This document shows, one piece after another, positions 58,689 to 64,000 of a DNA stretch of 64,000 nucleotides. The position numbers and the translations under genes were made by a program. The stretch's first letter is position 1, and each line of letters starts with the position of its first letter. The notes under the pieces are model-generated. The model searched no databases and had not been told where the DNA came from. It saw only the letters and a list, made by a program, of their open reading frames with translations. Origin of the DNA: Chlorocebus sabaeus (Eukaryota; Chordata; Mammalia; Primates; Cercopithecidae); NCBI RefSeq assembly GCF_047675955.1, contig NC_132909.1, forward strand, positions 40,413,931-40,477,930, in the 5' to 3' direction.

Positions 58689-58769
58689 TTTTTTTTTTTT
58701 TTAAGATGCAGCCTCACACTGTCACCCAGGTTGCCATGTAGTGGCGTGATCTCAGCTTGCTGCAACCTG
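58689..58769 (-). mobile_element. Alu right-arm fragment (minus)
   Basis: T12 then 'cctcacactgtcacccagg' to 'tgctgcaacctga', about 80 bp, replacing part of an A block. Confidence 0.85.
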
Positions 58770-59360
58770 AACGCACTCCACAGCAAAAACTGTGACTGTC
58801 ACATGTAATTATGTGACCACAGTTAAGTTAGTGACACATTTCTAAACCCAGCTCATAGGCAGGTGAGGGCTCTTCTCTCTGGACTCAGCCAATTGGAGAG
58901 ATGTTGATTCTAATACATGGACTTAGGTCCACAGGCACGATTATGAGTCCATACTAGAACTAAGGTCTCAGAACAAATTGTGACTATCATGCCTATTGCA
59001 TAAAGCTCTCAGTTGGTACAGAGAGTTCTGTAACAGGGCCCAGTGCACAGGTGACATTGTGACACTCCTATGCACACCCAGCCAACAGTAAAGATTGTCA
59101 TCTTTCCACAGGAACACAGCTGTTGAAGTACTGAATATCACACCTGGACTTAGCCAAAAGTGGGAAAATTGACTCTCATACATGGATTTGGTTCAAATGT
59201 GGATTGGTGACTCTCACACCAAGATTCAGCATATCTGTGCAGCTTTGACTCCACTAAGGGGACACAGTCCCCAGCAACAATTGAGGCTCTCATTAATGTA
59301 TCCAGTCAACCACTGAGACTGTGACTCGTGTGCTCAGACTGAACATAACAAAAGGTGTTG

Positions 59361-59669
59361 ACCCACCAGGTGTAGTGGCTCACACCTGTAATCTCAACAC
59401 TTTGGGAGGCCGAGGTAGGCAGATCACAAGGTCAGGAGTTCGAGACCAGCCTGGCTAACATGGTGAAACTCCACCTCCACTAAAAATACAAAAATTAGCC
59501 GGGCGTGGTGGTGCATGCCTGTAGTCCCAGCTCTTCAGGAGACTGAAGCAGGAGAATCACTTAAACCCTGGAGGTGGAGGTTGTAGTGAGCCAAGATCCC
59601 CCCACTGTACTCCAGCCTGGGTGATAGAGTGAGATCCCATCTCAAAAAAAAAAAAAAAAAAAAAAAAAA
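59361..59669 (+). mobile_element. Alu in A block 4
   Basis: A complete Alu with a 25-base A-tail. 'aaaggtgttgac' and 'aaaagtgttgac' form the target-site duplication. Confidence 0.95.
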
Positions 59670-60840
59670 GTGTTGACTATAATACCTAGAAATGGGACAT
59701 GTGTGGGATTGTTAACTTTATCTCTACATTCTTCCGCAACTGTAGTTGTAACATATACCTCTGCCCAGCACCTGATTTGACTTACCTGCCTGGTTTGCAG
59801 TCCACAGATCGGATTGTGACACATTGCTGAATCCAACACCTAGGTTGTGTTGTCTGTACTTCTGCCTCGGTATTGTCCATAGAGGGCATTGTGACATATT
59901 GCTATGTCCAACATCCAGGTGATGTAACTCTCCTTGCTGGGTCCTGCCTATAGGAAGCATTATGACCTACGTGTATACCCATCACGCAGGCAATGTGACT
60001 CTCTCTTTCTATGAGGTCCCTGTTCACAGAAAGGATTGCTACCTATCACTGGACCTGGCACCTAGCTGATGTGCCTTTTCTCTTCTACCTAGGTTCTGCT
60101 CACAGTGTAGATTGTGACATACTGCTGGGCCAAACACCAAGGTGATGTTACATTTTGTCTTGGCCCTTTCCTCATCATGCATTGTGACATATTGTCAGGC
60201 TCAGAACCGAGGTGATATGAGCCTTCTTCCTGAACCCCGCCCACAGCAGACATAGTGACATATCTTTGAACCCCTCAGCTGTGTGATGTGACTCTCTTAC
60301 TTAGGGTTTGCCTATAGGAGAGATTGCGACATACCTCTGGGCCCAGCACCTAGATTATGTGACTTTTTTCTTGCCACTGCCATGCTCCCATAAAAGAGAG
60401 TGATTTATCCCTGGGAGCAGCACACAGGGAATGTAGTACTTCTGCCCGTTTCCTGTTCAAAGGGGTTATTGTTACACATCTCTGGGCCCATTACCTAGAC
60501 GATGTGACTCCTCTTCTTCCTGGGACCTGTTCACAGTAGGGATTGTGATGTATCACTTGGCTTAGCACCTATGTGATGCGACTCTTTTCTCATGTTTTGG
60601 CCCTGCCCAGTGGGTGGTTGTGATATGTAGCTGAGCCGAGCTGTCAGGTTATGTGATCTTTCTCTTCTTCCTGAGCCCTACCCACAGGGGGCATGGTGGC
60701 ATGTCTCTGAGCCTCTCACCTAGATGATGTGACTTTTCTGCCAGGGGTCTTCCCTCAAAGGGACTGTGACATTTCTGGATCCAGAACTTAGGTGATATGA
60801 CTCGCTTCTACTGTTTGGGCTCTGCACAAAATGTGACCCT

Positions 60841-61149
60841 TTTTTGTTTCTTTCTTTGTTTGTTTTTGTTTTGTTTTTTAGACAGAGTCTCACTCTGTTG
60901 CCCAGGGAGAGTGCAATGGCTCACTGAAACCTCCGCCTCCTGGGTTAAAGTGATTCTCCTGCCTCAGTCTCCTGAGTAGCTGGGATTACAGGTGCCTGCC
61001 ACCATGCTTGGCTAATTTTTGTATTTTTAGTAGAGATGGAGATTCGCCATGTTGGCCAGGGTGGTCTCGAACTCCTGAACTCAGGTGATCTGCCTACCTC
61101 AACCTCCCAAAGTCCTGGGATTACAGGGTTGAGCCACTGCACCTGGCCC
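60841..61149 (-). mobile_element. Alu (minus) with target-site duplication
   Basis: A full reverse Alu. 'caaaatgtgacccttttt' (from 60,827) and 'caaaatgggacttttttt' (from 61,150) flank it. Confidence 0.94.
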
Positions 61150-61159
61150 CAAAATGGGA

Positions 61160-61458
61160 CTTTTTTAATTTTTATTTTTTGAGACAGGGTCTGCCTCTGT
61201 CACCAGGCTGGAGTGTAGTGGCACCATCTCGGCTCACTGCAATCTCTGCCTCCTAGGTTCAAGCAATTCTCCTGTCTCAGCCTTCCAAGTAACTGGGATT
61301 ACAGGTATGTGCCACCACGCTTGGCTAATTTTGTATTTTTACTAGAGATGGGGTTTCACCACGTTGGTCATGCTGGTCTCGAACTCCTGACCTAAGGTGA
61401 TCCACCCACCTCGGCCTTCCAAAGTGTAGGGATTACAGGCGTGAGCCACCGTGTGCAG
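61160..61458 (-). mobile_element. Alu (minus)
   Basis: The second of three consecutive reverse Alus, complete, ending 'gagccaccgtgtgcagcc'. Confidence 0.95.
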
Positions 61459-61594
61459 CCTAATTTTTGTATTTTTAGTAGAGACGGTATTTCACCATGT
61501 TGGCCAGGAAGGTCGCAGTCTCCTGACCTCGTGATCTGCCCGCCTCAGCCTCCCAAAGTGCTGGGATTACAAATGTAAGCCACCGCTCCTGGCA
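61459..61594 (-). mobile_element. Alu 5' part (minus)
   Basis: 'taatttttgtatttttagta' to 'agccaccgctcctggca', lacking the right arm. It is either the remainder of an Alu into which the preceding one inserted, or a deletion product. Confidence 0.9.
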
Positions 61595-62627
61595 TGACTT
61601 ATTTTTGTTTTTGTTTTTTTTTGTGCCAGGTCTCTGCATACATTGTGTATTGTGACATATGGTTGGGTCCAACACCTAGGTACTATGAGTCTCCGGCATG
61701 GGCTCTGTTCAGAAAGGTGTTATGACATATTATTTTTTCATCACTTAAGTGTGGTGACTCTCCTTTTTTGACTAGAACCTGCCACAAAGAACAATTGTGA
61801 AATATCACTGGACCCAGCACCAGGAGATGTGACTCTACTTTTTTCCTGTGTATTGGGTATTGTGATGCATTGCTGGGCCCAACACCTAGGGGATGGGAAG
61901 CTCCTTTCTTGACCCCACCCACAGGGCCTTTGTGACAAATCTCTGCATCCATGACCTAAATATGTGACTCCTCTATTCTGCTTGTGCCCTGCTCACAGGG
62001 AAGATGGTGACATTTTGCTAAGTGCAGTGTATCTTGTGCTGACCTCCTATCTCATCCTGTAACTATGAATGCCTAACCTGGGGATGCAGCCCAGTTTTTA
62101 CCCAGCCACTTTTTGAGATGGAGTTACTCTGGTTTGAATGCCTCTGATACTAAGATCCACTATAAAATTATGAAAAAAATCTATTTGAATTATAGTGAAT
62201 AAGAAGAGGAAGAATTAGGATGGGCTATTTTGAAAGATGTAGGAATAGTTATATTTATGTTATTAGTTTTCTATTAACCTCCATTTGTAACTTATGAATA
62301 GACATCTTGTTTTAGTCTATCTAGTTTAAACAGACACACTTGATAATAAAAGGGGACCCTTCTGTGAAGGGAAAATAAATCTCGTGATGTGAAAATTACT
62401 AAGCCACTGGAAAAGTCAATCTGAGAGCTATGTCAGGCAAACCTGCCTTCCATTTTATTTCTAAACAAGATAGTCACAAAGATTTTAAAAAGCTACATAC
62501 CTTCTTCACAATTTGCCCATAAAGACATTTCTTATGTGAACAAACGACAGAACTCAAAGTCATCCCTCTGAGACTTGCCTGAGACATATGAATATCTGAT
62601 TGCCTCCTCTGCCCTATTGCTAATTTA

Positions 62628-62919
62628 TTTCATTTTTTTGAGATGGAGTCTCGCTCTGTCATCCAGACTGGAGTGCAGTGGTGTGATCTCGCCTCACTGC
62701 AACCTCCACCTCTCAGGTTCAAGTGATTCTCCTGTCTCAGTCTCCGAGTAGCTGGGATTACAGGTGCCTGCCACCATGCCCAGCTAATTTTTGTGTTTTT
62801 AGTGGAGACAAAGTTTCACCATGTTGGCCGGGCTGGTCTTGAACCCCTAACCTCAAATGATCCACCCACCTCAGCCTCCCAAAGTGCTGGGATTACAGAC
62901 ATGAGCCACTATGCCTGGC
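62628..62919 (-). mobile_element. Alu (minus) with 16-bp target-site duplication
   Basis: ccctattgctaattta (62,612-62,627) and ccctattgttaattta (62,920-62,935) flank a full reverse Alu. Confidence 0.96.
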
Positions 62920-63117
62920 CCCTATTGTTAATTTAGAAATGCAGATTCACTGAGCCAGACTAAATTGTGTATTCAGTGGAAGGCTGATCAAGGACTCAAA
63001 AGAATTTATCCTTTTGTCTTTTATTTACTTATGACCTGGCAGCCCTAATCTCAAATTGACCCCCCTTAACAGGCATAACCAATGTACATTTTATACATTT
63101 TGATTGATGTCTTATGT

Positions 63118-63290
63118 CTTCTTTCTTTCTTTCTTTCTTTTGAGATATTCTCACTCTGTCACCCAGGCTGGAGTGCAGTGGTGTGATCTTGGCTCACTGC
63201 AGCCTCTACCTCCCGGGTTCAAGCAATTTTACTGTGTCAGCCTCTGAGTAGCTGGGATGACAGGCATATGCCAAAAAACTCAGCTAATTT
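63118..63290 (-). mobile_element. Alu right part (minus) with (TTTC)n tail
   Basis: (TTTC)5 then reverse right-arm sequence, stopping in the middle linker ('ctcagctaattt'). The 5' half is absent. Confidence 0.9.
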
Positions 63291-63445
63291 GTCTCTTAAA
63301 ATGTATAAAAGCAAGCTGTACCCCGACCACCTTGGGTACATGTCACCAGGACCTCCTGAGGCTGTGTCACGGGCTCATCCTTAACCTTGCAAAAATAAGC
63401 TTTCTACATTGACACTGTCTTGGATAACTTTTGGTTTACACAGCC

Positions 63446-63671
63446 AAGGCCCTGCTAGCTGGTCACTACTGCACCCCAGACTGAAGCACCACCATTGCAG
63501 GAACTCTGGTTCCTTGATAACGGTTGTTTCATTTGAATGGCACATGGGCAGATGTGTACCTGAGACTGCAGCAGTGAGCTCCTAGGGGATATGGGATGTT
63601 GCAAGCACCAGTTTCCAGCTAGTCTAGGGAATCTAGACAGCCTGGACAATCTTCCTTGTGACTGTTTAAAG
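63446..63671. other. Unassigned DNA
   Basis: About 225 bp between LTR-like sequence and an Alu, with no recognised element. Confidence 0.4.
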
Positions 63672-63899
63672 TTTTTGTTGTTGTTGTTGTTGTTTTGAGG
63701 TGGCGTCTTGCTCTGTTGCCCAGGCTAGAGTGCAGTGGCAGGATCTTGGGTCACTACAACCTCTGCCTCCCAAGTTCAAGTGATCCTCCTGCCTCAAACC
63801 CCTAGTAGCTGGGATTATGGGCACGCACCACCATATCCGGCTAATTTTTGTATTTTTAGTAGAGATGGGATTTTGCAATGTTGGCCAGGCTGGTTTCGA
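63672..63899 (-). mobile_element. Alu (minus), 5' part replaced
   Basis: A (GTT)n tail then reverse Alu, breaking off at 'ggccaggctggtttcgag'. Confidence 0.92.
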
Positions 63900-63975
63900 G
63901 TGGCTCACACCTGTAATCCCAGCACTTTGGGAGGCCAAGGTGGGCAGATCACCTGAGGTCAGGAGTTCGACACTC
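63900..63975 (+). mobile_element. Alu left-arm fragment fused tail-to-head with an inverted Alu
   Basis: 'tggctcacacctgtaatccc' to 'caggagttcga', in opposite orientation to the Alu it directly adjoins. Confidence 0.9.
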
Positions 63976-64000
63976 CTGACTAAATACCTCTTGCTCTGGG

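Larger units (their letters stand above)
58610..59740 (+). repeat. Satellite A block 4 (plus array), interrupted
   Basis: Landmarks 'agccaggcttagaaaagc', 'taaacccagctcataggc' and 'gagattgtgactcg'-like. A middle portion is replaced by an Alu fragment (58,689-58,769), and a full Alu lies near its end. Confidence 0.8.
49400..62040 (+). repeat. Degenerate satellite-like array, plus orientation
   Basis: About 12.6 kb. Short B monomers follow the pattern 'ggtgatgtgactctcct', pyrimidine/GC-rich 'gggccctgcccacag', 'gggacattgtgacatat', 'cactgggcccagcac', with a period of 62-76 bp (for example starts near 51,476, 51,540 and 51,611). They alternate with about 1-kb A blocks marked by 'gatgatgactgtaata', 'taaacccagctcataggc' and 'gagattgtgactca'. 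A blocks lie at about 50,250-51,130, 52,970-54,230, 54,905-55,950 and 58,610-59,740. Copies are well diverged. The same repeat occurs inverted at 23,800-35,384. It resembles Repbase SATR-type satellites (unverified). Confidence 0.88.
62041..63445 (+). mobile_element. Probable ERV1-type LTR sequence, Alu-interrupted
   Basis: Beyond the satellite, sequence such as 'gaatgcctaacctggggatg' (62,090) and the 63,300-63,440 stretch looks LTR-like. The latter has a TATA-type 'atgtataaaagcaagc', 'cctcctgaggctgtgtcac' and a polyadenylation-like 'aaaataagctttct'. No coding remnant is seen and the family is not determined. These may be two different LTR pieces. Confidence 0.5.

Noticed and set aside
49400..62040. 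Regularly spaced repeats suggestive of a CRISPR array
   Set aside because: Monomers are 62-76 bp, adjoin directly without unique spacers, are strongly diverged, and lie in primate DNA full of Alus.

Overview
This is eukaryotic, specifically catarrhine-primate (almost certainly human or ape), genomic DNA. The evidence is about 60 Alu elements in both orientations (some with AluY-like sequence), a near full-length L1 of the primate-specific L1PA lineage, a THE1/MST-type LTR, and KRAB zinc-finger gene promoter/first-exon sequence of the ZNF91-like clustered type. No complete protein-coding gene lies in the window. No tRNA, rRNA or CRISPR was seen. Nearly all short open frames fall in Alus, L1 remnants or low-complexity DNA.

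Layout. (1) 1-9.3 kb: LTR, Alus and an old plus-strand L1. This would be intron 1 of a leftward gene whose promoter and exon 1 sit at about 9.3-9.6 kb on the minus strand: CpG-rich, paired CCAAT boxes, GC box, an ATG directly followed by a GT donor, and a YY1-type site in the intron. A G-rich tract and a (GGAA)13 microsatellite lie just upstream. (2) 10-23.8 kb: Alus, L1M remnants and AT-rich DNA that is probably old ERV-derived. (3) 23.8-35.4 kb: a degenerate satellite-like array in minus orientation, split by a 6.6 kb minus-strand L1PA insertion that appears to carry a 3' transduction. (4) 35.4-42.5 kb: L1 remnants and a dense Alu cluster with nested insertions. (5) 42.5-44.1 kb: a second, decayed direct copy of the zinc-finger promoter/exon 1 block; its start codon reads GTG and its donor is altered. 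(6) 44.2-49.4 kb: Alus, a pyrimidine-rich tract and a GC/CpG-rich island of unknown identity (47.1-48.4 kb). (7) 49.4-62.0 kb: the same satellite-like repeat in plus orientation. (8) 62.0-64 kb: probable ERV1-type LTR sequence with Alus.

The most unusual structure is the satellite. It alternates short monomers of about 62-76 bp (B) with blocks of about 1 kb (A), in two arrays of opposite orientation on either side of the interval holding the decayed zinc-finger promoter and the CpG-rich island. Many B monomers carry a pyrimidine-rich stretch ending in CACAG|G and, about 45 nt later, an AG|GTGATG motif, so each resembles a micro-exon. Transcription leftward from the decayed promoter, or rightward from the island, would read each array in its splice-motif sense. 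Function is inference only. Repeat family names come from pattern recognition, not from a database search.
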